From DASTCC01 sp035711465 (GTDB lineage Bacteria; Acidobacteriota; Vicinamibacteria; Vicinamibacterales; SCN-69-37), in NCBI GenBank assembly GCA_035711465.1, contig DASTCC010000076.1:1-10375 (forward strand): 10,375 nt of DNA, written 5' to 3'. Positions 1 through 5,767 of the stretch are shown piece after piece. The notes under the pieces are model-generated. The model saw only the letters and a program-made list of their open reading frames with translations, was not told the origin of the DNA and did no database searches. The position numbers and the translations under genes are program-made. Positions within the stretch are counted from its first letter, which is position 1, and every line of letters begins with the position of its first letter.

Positions 1-321
1 CATCGGCGGCGCCGGAATGAAATAGGGCAGGGTCGCGTCCACCTTGTGGATGCGACAGGCGATGTAGTGCCCGAATTCGTGCGCCGAGAGAATGATCAGG
101 ATCGGCAGCGCGTACCAGAAGCCGCCGCCGAGGGGCGCGTAGTAGGTCGTCAGGAGCGTCAACAGGAACAGGACGATGTGCCGTCCGTAGCGGTGTTGAA
201 ACCGCTGCCGGGGCGGACCGACGTAGAAGCCCGGCGTCGAGCCGTACCGTTGCTCCAGGACCTGCGGACTTACCGGTGGAACGCCGGCCGGATCGGCCGG
301 AACGTCGTGCTCGTTCGTCAC
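1..321 (-). CDS. M50 family site-2-type membrane metalloprotease, N-terminal part
   Basis: Only the first 107 residues are present; the gene runs off the left edge. Seen: a soluble N-terminal stretch of about 45 residues, a hydrophobic segment at about 48-62, then a second hydrophobic segment ending in the zinc motif HEFGH (residues 81-85; His81 and His85 would bind zinc and Glu82 would activate water). PYFIPAP follows at about 99-105. HEFGHY plus a downstream PYFIP-type motif is typical of the EGY-like bacterial and plastid branch of site-2 proteases, which cut membrane-embedded substrates within the bilayer. The substrate cannot be told from this fragment. The start chosen is the GTG at 321, which overlaps the stop of the upstream HU gene as GTGA, so translation is probably coupled and both genes share the promoter at 642-670. 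The RIP/RseP type is less likely, because RseP carries HExxH very near its N-terminus. Confidence 0.85.
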   Translation of the reverse strand, partial: MTNEHDVPADPAGVPPVSPQVLEQRYGSTPGFYVGPPRQRFQHRYGRHIVLFLLTLLTTYYAPLGGGFWYALPILIILSAHEFGHYIACRIHKVDATLPYFIPAPPM

Positions 322-611
322 TCAGGCTGACCGTCTTCGGGCTTGCCGATGTTCTGCAGCTCTTTGCCGGGCTTGAACCGGATGGTCCGGCCCGGGGGGA
401 TGCGGACTTCCTTGCCCGTCCGCGGATTCCGGCCGATCCCGCGCTTCCGGGGCTTGACCTGGAACACGCCAAAGCCCCGGAGCTCGATGCGCTCGCCACG
501 CATCATCGAGGCCCGCATCGCGTCGAACACGGCGTCCACAGCCACCTCGGCCTTGACCTTGGTGATTTCCGCAAGCCTGGACACCTCGTTGACGATGTCG
601 ACCTTGATCAT
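318..611 (-). CDS. HU/IHF-family nucleoid DNA-binding protein
   Basis: A complete protein of 97 residues, close to the usual 90-100 for the family. The N-terminal part (1-45) is the helical dimerisation region. The body of the DNA-binding arm begins with the family signature RGFGVF (45-50). The beta-arm tip reads GRNPRTG (60-66), in which Pro63 is the residue that intercalates between base pairs and kinks DNA in HU and IHF. The C-terminus KPGKEL (80-85) plus a short acidic tail closes the fold. It acts as a dimer that bends and compacts DNA. HU and the IHF subunits cannot be separated safely from sequence alone; the arm wording leans to the IHF-like side. The ATG at 611 has no good Shine-Dalgarno sequence. 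A sigma70-like promoter lies just upstream and the M50 protease gene overlaps its stop codon. Confidence 0.95.
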   Translation of the reverse strand: MIKVDIVNEVSRLAEITKVKAEVAVDAVFDAMRASMMRGERIELRGFGVFQVKPRKRGIGRNPRTGKEVRIPPGRTIRFKPGKELQNIGKPEDGQPE

Positions 612-641
612 GACTTAGCAGCGCCAATGTGGCTGTAAATG

Positions 642-670
642 ACAATAAATAAATACACTTAGCGTGTCAA
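642..670 (-). promoter_or_regulatory. Sigma70-like promoter of the HU-protease unit
   Basis: Reading leftward, a perfect -35 TTGACA lies at 670-665, followed by a 17-base spacer and a -10 TATTGT at 647-642 (four of six consensus bases). Transcription would start near 635, leaving a leader of about 24 bases before the HU ATG. The stretch 631-660 is strikingly AT-rich compared with its surroundings, which supports a real promoter. Confidence 0.65.
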
Positions 671-692
671 GTCGGGGCCTAACTGATCGCAG

Positions 693-706
693 CCGCGGGC
701 CCGCGG
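693..706. promoter_or_regulatory. 14-bp perfect GC palindrome between divergent promoters
   Basis: CCGCGGGCCCGCGG reads the same on both strands and sits midway between the HU promoter and the der -10 element. It could be an operator for a dimeric regulator acting on both genes. In GC-rich DNA a palindrome of this composition can also arise by chance, so the call is tentative. Confidence 0.25.
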
Positions 707-722
707 GCGCGCGCCGTTCGGA

Positions 723-728
723 TAGACT
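723..728 (+). promoter_or_regulatory. Probable -10 element of der
   Basis: TAGACT ends 8 bases before the der ATG, so transcription would begin at about 735, only two bases upstream of the start codon. No -35 match is evident at 16-18 bases. There is no Shine-Dalgarno sequence between this element and the ATG, as expected for a leaderless mRNA. Confidence 0.4.
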
Positions 729-736
729 CGTGCGAA

Positions 737-2080
737 ATGAGCGCGAAAGGGCAGGGGCCGACCGTCGTGCTGGTCGGCCGTCCGAACGTCGGCAAGTCCA
801 CACTCTTCAATCGCATCACCGGCACCCGGCGCTCCATCGTCGCGCCCGTCGCCGGCACCACGCGCGACGTGATTCAGGCGCCGGCGACGTGGCAGAACCG
901 CACCTTCACCCTCGTCGATACCGGCGGCCTGTTCGGCGCGACGACGGATCCGCTGCATGAGCTCGTCGTGCAGCACGGCCTCAAGGCGCTCGAACTCGCG
1001 GACCTGCTGGTATTTGTCGTCGACGGCCGGGACGGGCTCGTGCCTGCCGACGAGGAGATCGCGCGGCGCCTGCGCGTGCTGGGCAAGCCGGTCCTGCTCG
1101 CGGTCAACAAGACCGACGACAAGGCCGCCCGCAAACGGGTGCTCGAGTTTCACGAGCTGTCGTTCGATCCGGTGACGGAAGTGGCGGCCGAGCACGGCGA
1201 CGGCGTGGCCGATCTGCTGGACGAGGTGATGCGCCTGCTGCCGGGGCACAAGGAGACGCCGCCGCCGACCGCGGCCGAGACCTCGGTGGCCATCGTCGGC
1301 AGGCCGAACGTCGGTAAGTCGTCGCTGGTCAACCGCTTGCTGCGGCAGGAGCGCGTCATGGTCAGCGAGCTGCCGGGGACGACGCGCGACACGATCGACG
1401 TGCTGCTGACGTGGCACAAGCGGCAGTTCAGGCTGCTGGACACGGCGGGCATGCGGCGGCCGGGCAAGGTCGCGCGCGCCGGGCAGGTCGAGGCCGTGAG
1501 CGTCGTGCTGGCCAAGCGCGCGCTGTCGCGGGCGGACGTCGCCGTGCTGGTCATCGACGCCGTCGAAGGCGCGACCGACCGCGAGGCGGCCATCGCCGGC
1601 GAGGCCGAAGAGGCCGGCTGCGGCATCGTCATCGTCGTGAACAAATGGGACCTGGTGAAAGGGCAGGGCCAGGCGTGGGTCAAGGACTACGACGAGAAGA
1701 TCCGGCGGCAGCTCAAGTTCGTGGAGTACGCGCCGATCCTTCACCTCTCGGCGCTGACCGGGGAGCGGACGCCGAAGCTGCTCGAGGCGATCGACCGCGT
1801 CGCCACCGCTCGTCAGCGCCGGGTCGGCACGGGCGAGCTGAATCGCTTCCTCGAGGTGGTGACCAGCCGGCATCCGCCGGCGAGCAAGGCGCGGCGGGAA
1901 GTACGGATCCTCTACGGCGCGCAGGTCGGCACGGCGCCGCCCTCGTTCGTGATGTTCACCAACGTCGCCGCGGAGCTGCACTTTTCGTACGAGCGGTTTC
2001 TCGTCAATCAGATCCGCGAGTCGTTCGGATTCGAGGGCACGCCGATCCGGATCGCGGTGCGAAAACGGTCGAGAAAATGA
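737..2080 (+). CDS. der: Ribosome-assembly GTPase Der (EngA)
   Basis: A complete protein of 447 residues, normal for Der, which is the only GTPase family with two tandem GTP-binding domains. First G domain: P-loop GRPNVGKS (14-21), DTGG (61-64), NKTD (124-127). Second G domain: GRPNVGKS (188-195), DTAG (235-238), NKWD (302-305) and a G5-like SAL (338-340). The C-terminal KH-like domain (about 360-447) carries the family features VMFTN (405-409) and ERFLVNQIRESF (419-430), and ends in a basic tail. Der binds the 50S subunit during late maturation and is essential in most bacteria. The ATG at 737 directly precedes the first beta strand, which fits the family; there is no Shine-Dalgarno sequence and a -10 element lies 8 bases upstream, so it may be translated from a leaderless message. 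The merR-like gene follows 37 bases downstream on the same strand. Confidence 0.98.
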   Translation: MSAKGQGPTVVLVGRPNVGKSTLFNRITGTRRSIVAPVAGTTRDVIQAPATWQNRTFTLVDTGGLFGATTDPLHELVVQHGLKALELADLLVFVVDGRDGLVPADEEIARRLRVLGKPVLLAVNKTDDKAARKRVLEFHELSFDPVTEVAAEHGDGVADLLDEVMRLLPGHKETPPPTAAETSVAIVGRPNVGKSSLVNRLLRQERVMVSELPGTTRDTIDVLLTWHKRQFRLLDTAGMRRPGKVARAGQVEAVSVVLAKRALSRADVAVLVIDAVEGATDREAAIAGEAEEAGCGIVIVVNKWDLVKGQGQAWVKDYDEKIRRQLKFVEYAPILHLSALTGERTPKLLEAIDRVATARQRRVGTGELNRFLEVVTSRHPPASKARREVRILYGAQVGTAPPSFVMFTNVAAELHFSYERFLVNQIRESFGFEGTPIRIAVRKRSRK

Positions 2081-2089
2081 GCGCTCTGT

Positions 2090-2095
2090 TATACT
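2090..2095 (+). promoter_or_regulatory. Probable -10 element of the MerR-family gene
   Basis: TATACT (five of six consensus bases) lies just after the der stop codon and predicts a start near 2102, about 16 bases before the GTG of the next gene. No clear -35 was found. It would allow the regulator to be expressed apart from der. Confidence 0.4.
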
Positions 2096-2117
2096 TCCGT
2101 CGGTTCGGATCGCCCGC

Positions 2118-2618
2118 GTGACTTCAGTTGCGATTCCCAATCGTGCGGTGTTCCGGTCTCAGGAAGTCTGCGAGATCGCGCAGGTGCAGCCCTACGTGCT
2201 GCGCAGCTGGGAAGCGGAGTTCCCCGATCTCGGCGCGACGAAGACGGCGAACGGGCAGCGCGTCTACCGCCGCGCGGACGTCGAGCGCGTCCTGCGGCTG
2301 AAGCACCTGCTGTTCGGCGAGGGCCTGACGCTGGCCGGCGCGCGCAAGCGGCTGATCGAGGAGTCCGGCGTGCCCGCGCCGTCGGACGAGGTCAGCGACG
2401 ACGAGGTCGTGGCGGCGCTCGACGAGGAGATGCGCCAGGGCCTGCGCGACGTCCGGCGCGGCCTGCAGTGGATGCTCGGCGTGCTCTCGGGCGGCGGCGT
2501 CGGGCCGGAGGATTTCGTGCTGATCGCCGAACGCGCCTCCTCGCCCAAGCGCGCCAAGCCGTCGAAAAAGGCGGCGCCACCGAAGAGGGGCGCCGGGAAG
2601 AAAGCGCGACGCAAGTGA
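2118..2618 (+). CDS. MerR-family transcriptional regulator
   Basis: A protein of 166 residues. The N-terminal winged helix-turn-helix of the MerR family is clear: helix-turn-helix at about 12-32 (SQEVCEIAQVQPYVLRSWE), wing at 33-52 ending in GQRVYRRADVE, then a helix-rich stretch with FGEGLTLAGARKRL (66-79), the usual second half of the DNA-binding domain. Residues 85-130 are acidic and helical and may dimerise. No cysteine-based metal site or effector domain is visible, so it is not a MerR/SoxR-type metal or redox sensor. The last 25 residues are a lysine/alanine/proline-rich basic tail that may add non-specific DNA binding. Its target is unknown. The GTG at 2118 is the first usable start before the conserved domain and lacks a Shine-Dalgarno sequence. 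I recall similar short MerR proteins near ihfA or tRNA-Pro genes in other phyla, which matches the setting here. Confidence 0.88.
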   Translation: MTSVAIPNRAVFRSQEVCEIAQVQPYVLRSWEAEFPDLGATKTANGQRVYRRADVERVLRLKHLLFGEGLTLAGARKRLIEESGVPAPSDEVSDDEVVAALDEEMRQGLRDVRRGLQWMLGVLSGGGVGPEDFVLIAERASSPKRAKPSKKAAPPKRGAGKKARRK

Positions 2619-2637
2619 CGTTAAGGCGTGCGTCATC

Positions 2638-2664
2638 GGGGATCGGGTGGTCGGGTGATCGGGG
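2638..2664 (+). other. Putative G-quadruplex motif after the MerR-family gene
   Basis: Four runs of G (2638-2641, 2645-2647, 2653-2655, 2661-2664) are separated by loops of 3, 5 and 5 bases on the plus strand, meeting the usual G3+N1-7 pattern. It begins 20 bases after the stop codon and is also the left end of the large inverted repeat, so folding of the RNA into a quadruplex would compete with the hairpin. Confidence 0.4.
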
Positions 2665-2775
2665 AATCGCCGATCGGGTGATCGGGCGATCGGGGAATCG
2701 ACGGCCAGCGCGCGTCGATTACGAGATTCGCCCGATTACCCGATCGGCGATTCCCCGATCACCCGATCCCCCGAT
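2642..2775. repeat. Large intergenic inverted repeat built of GATCGGGN octamers
   Basis: The left arm 2642-2686 pairs with the right arm 2731-2775 over 45 bases with three mismatches; the core 2651-2679 / 2738-2766 is a perfect 29-bp match. Inside the loop an extra perfect 8-bp stem (2696-2703 / 2713-2720) caps the structure. The arms are made of degenerate 8-base units of the form GATCGGGN or AATCG, giving eight GATC sites within 128 bases. There is no T-run after the right arm, so it is not a standard Rho-independent terminator, although it could slow or end transcription after the MerR-family gene. The right arm ends four bases before the tRNA-Pro -10 element. It could be a REP-like dispersed element or a cruciform-forming site. 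Confidence 0.85.
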
Positions 2776-2778
2776 TGT

Positions 2779-2784
2779 TATGAT
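2779..2784 (+). promoter_or_regulatory. Probable -10 element of tRNA-Pro
   Basis: TATGAT matches five of six consensus bases and predicts a start near 2791, six bases before the mature tRNA end. The matching -35 position (about 2756-2761) would fall inside the right arm of the inverted repeat and has no good TTGACA match. Confidence 0.5.
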
Positions 2785-2796
2785 GTTTGTTCAGGT

Positions 2797-2873
<77 letters not shown>

Positions 2874-2953
2874 AATTCCTCCCCGAACGTTCCTCAGAAG
2901 TCTCGCGCCAAGCACGACGCGGTGCCGGGCGACCTCCTGCCGCCGTCCGTCGA

Positions 2954-2959
2954 TACACT
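2954..2959 (+). promoter_or_regulatory. Probable -10 element of the ligase gene (leaderless)
   Basis: TACACT ends six bases before the ligase ATG, which places the predicted first transcribed base on the A of that ATG. No Shine-Dalgarno sequence or convincing -35 is seen. Confidence 0.4.
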
Positions 2960-2965
2960 GACGTC

Positions 2966-3931
2966 ATGCCCCGACCCGCGGCGGCAGGCTTCCTCGAGCC
3001 GATGCTCCTGCAGCGCACCGATCGACTGCCTGACGATCCGTTGCGCTGGCAGTACGAGCTCAAGCTCGACGGCTACCGCGCCATCGCGTTCAAGTGTGAC
3101 GGCGACGTCGAGCTGCGCTCGAGGAATGGCAACGACTTCGGCCCCCGCTACCCGGCGGTGCTTCGTGGCCTGAAGCGCCTTCCGGACGACACCATCGTCG
3201 ACGGCGAGCTCGTCGCGTTCGGCGACGACGGGCATCCGTCGTTCAACGCCCTGCAGAATGCGACGTCGTCCAGGACAGTGGTGATGTTCTACCTGTTCGA
3301 CGTGCTCGTGCTCGGGGGGCGCGACCTCCGGGCCGAACCGCTGCGCGTCCGTCGTCAGCTGCTCGAGCGCCACATCGTCCCGACGCTGACGGAGCCCGCG
3401 ACATACAACGCGCCGATCGACGCGAGGCTCGAGGATCTGATTCGCGCCGTGAAGGCCCAGGGCTTCGAAGGGCTGGTCGCGAAACGGCGCGACAGCCGCT
3501 ACGAGTCCGGCGAGCGATCGGGCGCCTGGCAGAAGATGCGGATCAGTCGCGGGCAGGAGTTCGTCATCGGCGGCTACACGATCGGCACGGCGACCTTCGA
3601 CGCGCTGGTCTTCGGCTATTACGAAGGCGGGAAGCTGATGTACGCGGCCCGCACCCGCAATGGTTTCACGCCGGCGCTCCGACGCCAGCTATTCAAGAAG
3701 TTCAAGCTACTCGAGATCGCCAGGTGCCCGTTCGCGAACCTGCCTGAGGCGAAACCCGGACGATGGGGCCAAGGATTGACGAAGGCGAAGATGGCCGAGT
3801 GTCAGTGGCTGAAGCCGATGCTCGTCGGTCAATTCGAGTTCGTCGAATGGACGCCGGACTATCATCTGCGCCATTCGCGGTTCATTGCGCTGAGAGACGA
3901 CAAGCCGGCGCGGAGTGTCACGCGGGAGTGA
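2966..3931 (+). CDS. ATP-dependent DNA ligase, stand-alone LigD-type ligase domain
   Basis: A protein of 321 residues containing a full ATP-dependent ligase core. Nucleotidyltransferase motifs in order: motif I KLDG (33-36, Lys33 is the residue that takes AMP), the acidic motif VDGEL (78-82), motif III FYLFD (108-112), motif IV EGLVAK (168-173) and motif V WQKMR (188-192). The OB-fold domain follows (about 193-321) and holds motif VI-like LRHSRFIALRDDK (301-313), typical of LigD ligase domains. It seals nicks in duplex DNA. The polymerase and phosphoesterase domains found in full LigD are absent and no ku gene is in view, so a role in end joining is possible but not shown. The ATG at 2966 was chosen because the frame upstream runs back through the tRNA gene and the protein alignment begins just after it. 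Confidence 0.92.
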   Translation: MPRPAAAGFLEPMLLQRTDRLPDDPLRWQYELKLDGYRAIAFKCDGDVELRSRNGNDFGPRYPAVLRGLKRLPDDTIVDGELVAFGDDGHPSFNALQNATSSRTVVMFYLFDVLVLGGRDLRAEPLRVRRQLLERHIVPTLTEPATYNAPIDARLEDLIRAVKAQGFEGLVAKRRDSRYESGERSGAWQKMRISRGQEFVIGGYTIGTATFDALVFGYYEGGKLMYAARTRNGFTPALRRQLFKKFKLLEIARCPFANLPEAKPGRWGQGLTKAKMAECQWLKPMLVGQFEFVEWTPDYHLRHSRFIALRDDKPARSVTRE

Positions 3932-3958
3932 CCGGTCCTTTGAGCTTGCGTCGGTCCG

Positions 3959-4255
3959 CTAGATCGAGCGGGCCAGCAGCCAATCCGTCTGAGCGTTGCC
4001 GCCGAGCATGAACGTGTGCTCGCCCACGCGTGTGAACCCGTACTTCGCGTAGAAGGCCACCGCGCGCGAGTTCCGCTCCCAGACGCCGAGCCACATCGTC
4101 TTCGCACCCCGCTTGCGCGCAACCTCGGGCGCGTTGTCGGCTTCAAACGTCTCTCGAAACGTCGCGGCCGCCAGCCGGCTCAGGGCGGCGGCGTCAGCTT
4201 CGGCCGCCCGACGGACATCGACTGCCATGTGGAGAGTGTGCCACCGGTCGGTCAT
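3959..4255 (-). pseudogene. GNAT N-acetyltransferase with internal deletion of the acetyl-CoA core
   Basis: An open frame of 98 codons. The beginning (VRRAAEADAAALSRLA, 14-29, then FRETFEADNAPE, 33-44) is the usual first strand and helix of a GNAT enzyme. The end (RGAKTMWLGVWERN, 49-62, then AVAFYAKYGF, 65-74, and MLGGNAQTDWLLAR, 83-96) is the usual last third. The two halves join directly at about residue 44/45 (near base 4122). Enzymes of this subfamily are, to my knowledge, about 165-175 residues, so some 70 residues are missing, including the strand and loop (Q/R-x-x-G-x-G/A) that bind the acetyl-CoA pyrophosphate. The protein can hardly be an active acetyltransferase. The reading frame stays open, so the deletion is in frame and may be recent. 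A second possible start is the ATG at 4228. It ends face to face with the ligase gene. Confidence 0.75.
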
Positions 4256-4294
4256 CCTGAGATGCCGGGGACGCCGTCGAGAGGGTAGCCAGGC

Positions 4295-4495
4295 TCAGGT
4301 CCGCGATCGCTGCGGGGCAGGAGTGTCGTCGGCGTAGCGCGGGCCCATCAGGAAGCCGGCCTGATCCGTCGTCCGCACGGTCAGGCACTTCGGACAGGCC
4401 CAGCGATGCTCGAACTGGCGCGGGTGGACGGCGAACTGAATCAGCACGGAACCGCCGCAGGCGCCACAGGTGCCGGCATGCCGAAGGACCGCCAT
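4295..4495 (-). CDS. Small four-cysteine (zinc ribbon-like) protein
   Basis: A protein of 66 residues with two CxxC pairs, CGAC (10-13) and CPKC (34-37), separated by 20 residues, the layout of a small zinc ribbon. The part between is moderately hydrophobic and holds HPRQFEHRWACP; the tail after residue 45 is polar and probably flexible. I do not recognise a named family. Such small ribbons bind zinc and often contact nucleic acid or protein, but no function follows from the sequence. The ATG at 4495 is preferred. A TTG at 4513, preceded by GAGGAAACAGGGA, is an alternative that adds six residues, and an ATG at 4579 overlaps the upstream stop. It lies 83 bases after the unrecognised 103-residue gene on the same strand. 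Confidence 0.5.
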   Translation of the reverse strand: MAVLRHAGTCGACGGSVLIQFAVHPRQFEHRWACPKCLTVRTTDQAGFLMGPRYADDTPAPQRSRT

Positions 4496-4578
4496 CACAC
4501 AATCAATCGGCAATCCCTGTTTCCTCTGTAATGTGCCTGAGGTGTGGGCCCGGCACCAGGCGGCGGCGACCATCGGCA

Positions 4579-4890
4579 TCAATCGTCGATCCACTCCCGT
4601 GGCATCGCCGCGCGGGCCGGAAACTGCTGATCGATCGACAGGAAGAGCGCGTCGTAGGTGCGGATGAACAGCTCGCAGCGCTCGCGCAACCCGATTCGGC
4701 CGGCGGCAGCCTGGCGTTTCGCGACGTCCCAGACCACGTCGCTGAGCACATCGGGGTCGACAACGTCATAGCCCTGGTCGGCGGCTTGATTGACGCGATC
4801 GACCAGACGCGCCCAGGCGCGGTAGACCATGCGCAGCGAGTCGACGCGATCGCTTGCCGTCTGTACTCCATGCCAAGTCTCGTGCGTCAG
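4579..4890 (-). CDS. Hypothetical helical protein, probable CTG start
   Basis: I do not recognise this protein of about 103 residues. It looks largely alpha-helical and soluble, has no signal peptide or membrane segment, and is rich in charged residues (VYRAWARLVDRVNQAAD, then DVLSDVVWDVAKRQAA, and ELFIRTYDALFLSIDQQF), ending in REWIDD. Amino-acid composition and the third-position G/C pattern look like a real gene. The start is uncertain. A strong GGAGGT sits five bases before an in-frame CTG at 4890. A TTG at 4950 overlaps the stop of the transporter gene (TTGA), and the first in-frame ATG (4830) has no ribosome-binding site and would remove 20 residues of the same helix-rich style. It follows the transporter gene closely and may be read on the same message. 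Confidence 0.5.
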   Translation of the reverse strand: MTHETWHGVQTASDRVDSLRMVYRAWARLVDRVNQAADQGYDVVDPDVLSDVVWDVAKRQAAAGRIGLRERCELFIRTYDALFLSIDQQFPARAAMPREWIDD

Positions 4891-4895
4891 AAGGC

Positions 4896-4901
4896 ACCTC
4901 C
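4896..4901 (-). promoter_or_regulatory. Strong ribosome-binding site GGAGGT before a CTG codon
   Basis: GGAGGT at 4901-4896 is followed by a five-base spacer and CTG at 4890-4888 in the frame of the hypothetical gene. It is one of the best Shine-Dalgarno matches among the starts examined in this window, and no ATG, GTG or TTG in that frame is at a suitable distance. Confidence 0.4.
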
Positions 4902-4946
4902 GGGTTGGGCCACACCAGACTGCCTTGCCGATGTGACGACGGCGTG

Positions 4947-5672
4947 TCAAAGCTGCACGAGCAGCCAGGCGCCCAGGATCAGGAGGAGCACGCCGACCAG
5001 TCGTCGATAGACCCGCTGGTCGAGCCGTGCGAGCACCTTGATGCCGACGTAGGTGCCGACGAGCGCGGCGGTGGTGATGAGGGCGGCCAGGCGCGCCTTG
5101 GCCGCGATCGCGGGTCCGGCGTAATACAGGTAGATCGGCACACGCGCGGCGTCGACGAGGATGGCCGACGCGGTCGCGGTCGCGACGATCTGCAACGGAT
5201 TGAGGTTGAAGCCGAGCAGTGCCGCGGCGCGGATGCCGCCCTGGTTGCCGACCAGTCCGCCGAAGACGCCGGAAAGCGTGCCGCCGATCAAACGGAACGC
5301 CGGCGTTCGCGGCAGCGGAACCGGCCGGCGCAACACTTCGGTCGTGCCGCTGACGAGGAGCAGCGCCCCGAGCGTGCCGGCGAGCAGCCGGCTGGACAGA
5401 TGCGGCTGGAGGAACGCGCCGGCGAGGCCGCCGATGGCGCTCGCGACGCCGAACTGTCTGAACGTCTCGAAATCGACGTCACGCCGCAGTCGCCAGAGCC
5501 GGACGGCGGTCACGACCGCGTGTGGAATCGCAAGGACCGCGACCGCCTCGGTCGTCGGCATCGACAGCATCAGCACCGGCGTCAGCAAGCTCCCGACGCC
5601 GAAGCCGGACACGGCCGCGATCGCGCCGGCCAGAACCGCGGTGCCTGCGGCGAGCCATTCGAAGGAGCTCAC
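4947..5672 (-). CDS. TauE/SafE-family (COG0730) membrane permease
   Basis: A protein of 241 residues, the usual size. It is almost entirely hydrophobic with about eight predicted membrane segments arranged as two similar halves. Each half begins with the glycine-rich signature of the family: GFGVGSLLTPVL (23-34) and GGLVGNQGGIRAAAL (138-152). Members export or import small anions and organic sulfur compounds (sulfite, sulfoacetate, taurine-related) across the inner membrane; the substrate here is not determined by sequence. The frame is open far upstream, but that part overlaps the histidine kinase gene in another frame. The first usable start after the kinase stop is the GTG at 5672, with a weak AAAGG about ten bases before it. 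It lies 95 bases downstream of the kinase on the same strand and could share its message. Confidence 0.87.
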   Translation of the reverse strand: MSSFEWLAAGTAVLAGAIAAVSGFGVGSLLTPVLMLSMPTTEAVAVLAIPHAVVTAVRLWRLRRDVDFETFRQFGVASAIGGLAGAFLQPHLSSRLLAGTLGALLLVSGTTEVLRRPVPLPRTPAFRLIGGTLSGVFGGLVGNQGGIRAAALLGFNLNPLQIVATATASAILVDAARVPIYLYYAGPAIAAKARLAALITTAALVGTYVGIKVLARLDQRVYRRLVGVLLLILGAWLLVQL

Positions 5673-5767
5673 GCGAGCGAAGCCTTTCGCAAGTCCGCGG
5701 AGCGTGACGATTCGTCGCAGCGATTTGACCGGCCTGTGATGTGTCGATCCGGCGCGGCGGGCGGCGA

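Noticed and set aside
659..2140. A long open frame antisense to der
   Set aside because: It mirrors the GC-rich third positions of der; the product is rich in Arg/His/Asp repeats with no domain, while der on the other strand is complete.
2641..2775. CRISPR-like array of short repeats
   Set aside because: Repeat units are only 8 bases, degenerate, without spacers of constant length, and half are inverted; no cas genes are present.
2642..2775. Rho-independent terminator after the MerR-family gene
   Set aside because: The stem is far too long and the loop too large, and no run of T follows the right arm.
4503..4871. Alternative minus-strand frame starting at the ATG 4871, overlapping the hypothetical helical protein
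   Set aside because: Its product is Ser/Arg/Pro-rich and lacks natural helix-like composition; the frame ending at 4579 looks more like a real protein, and the ATG at 4871 has no ribosome-binding site.
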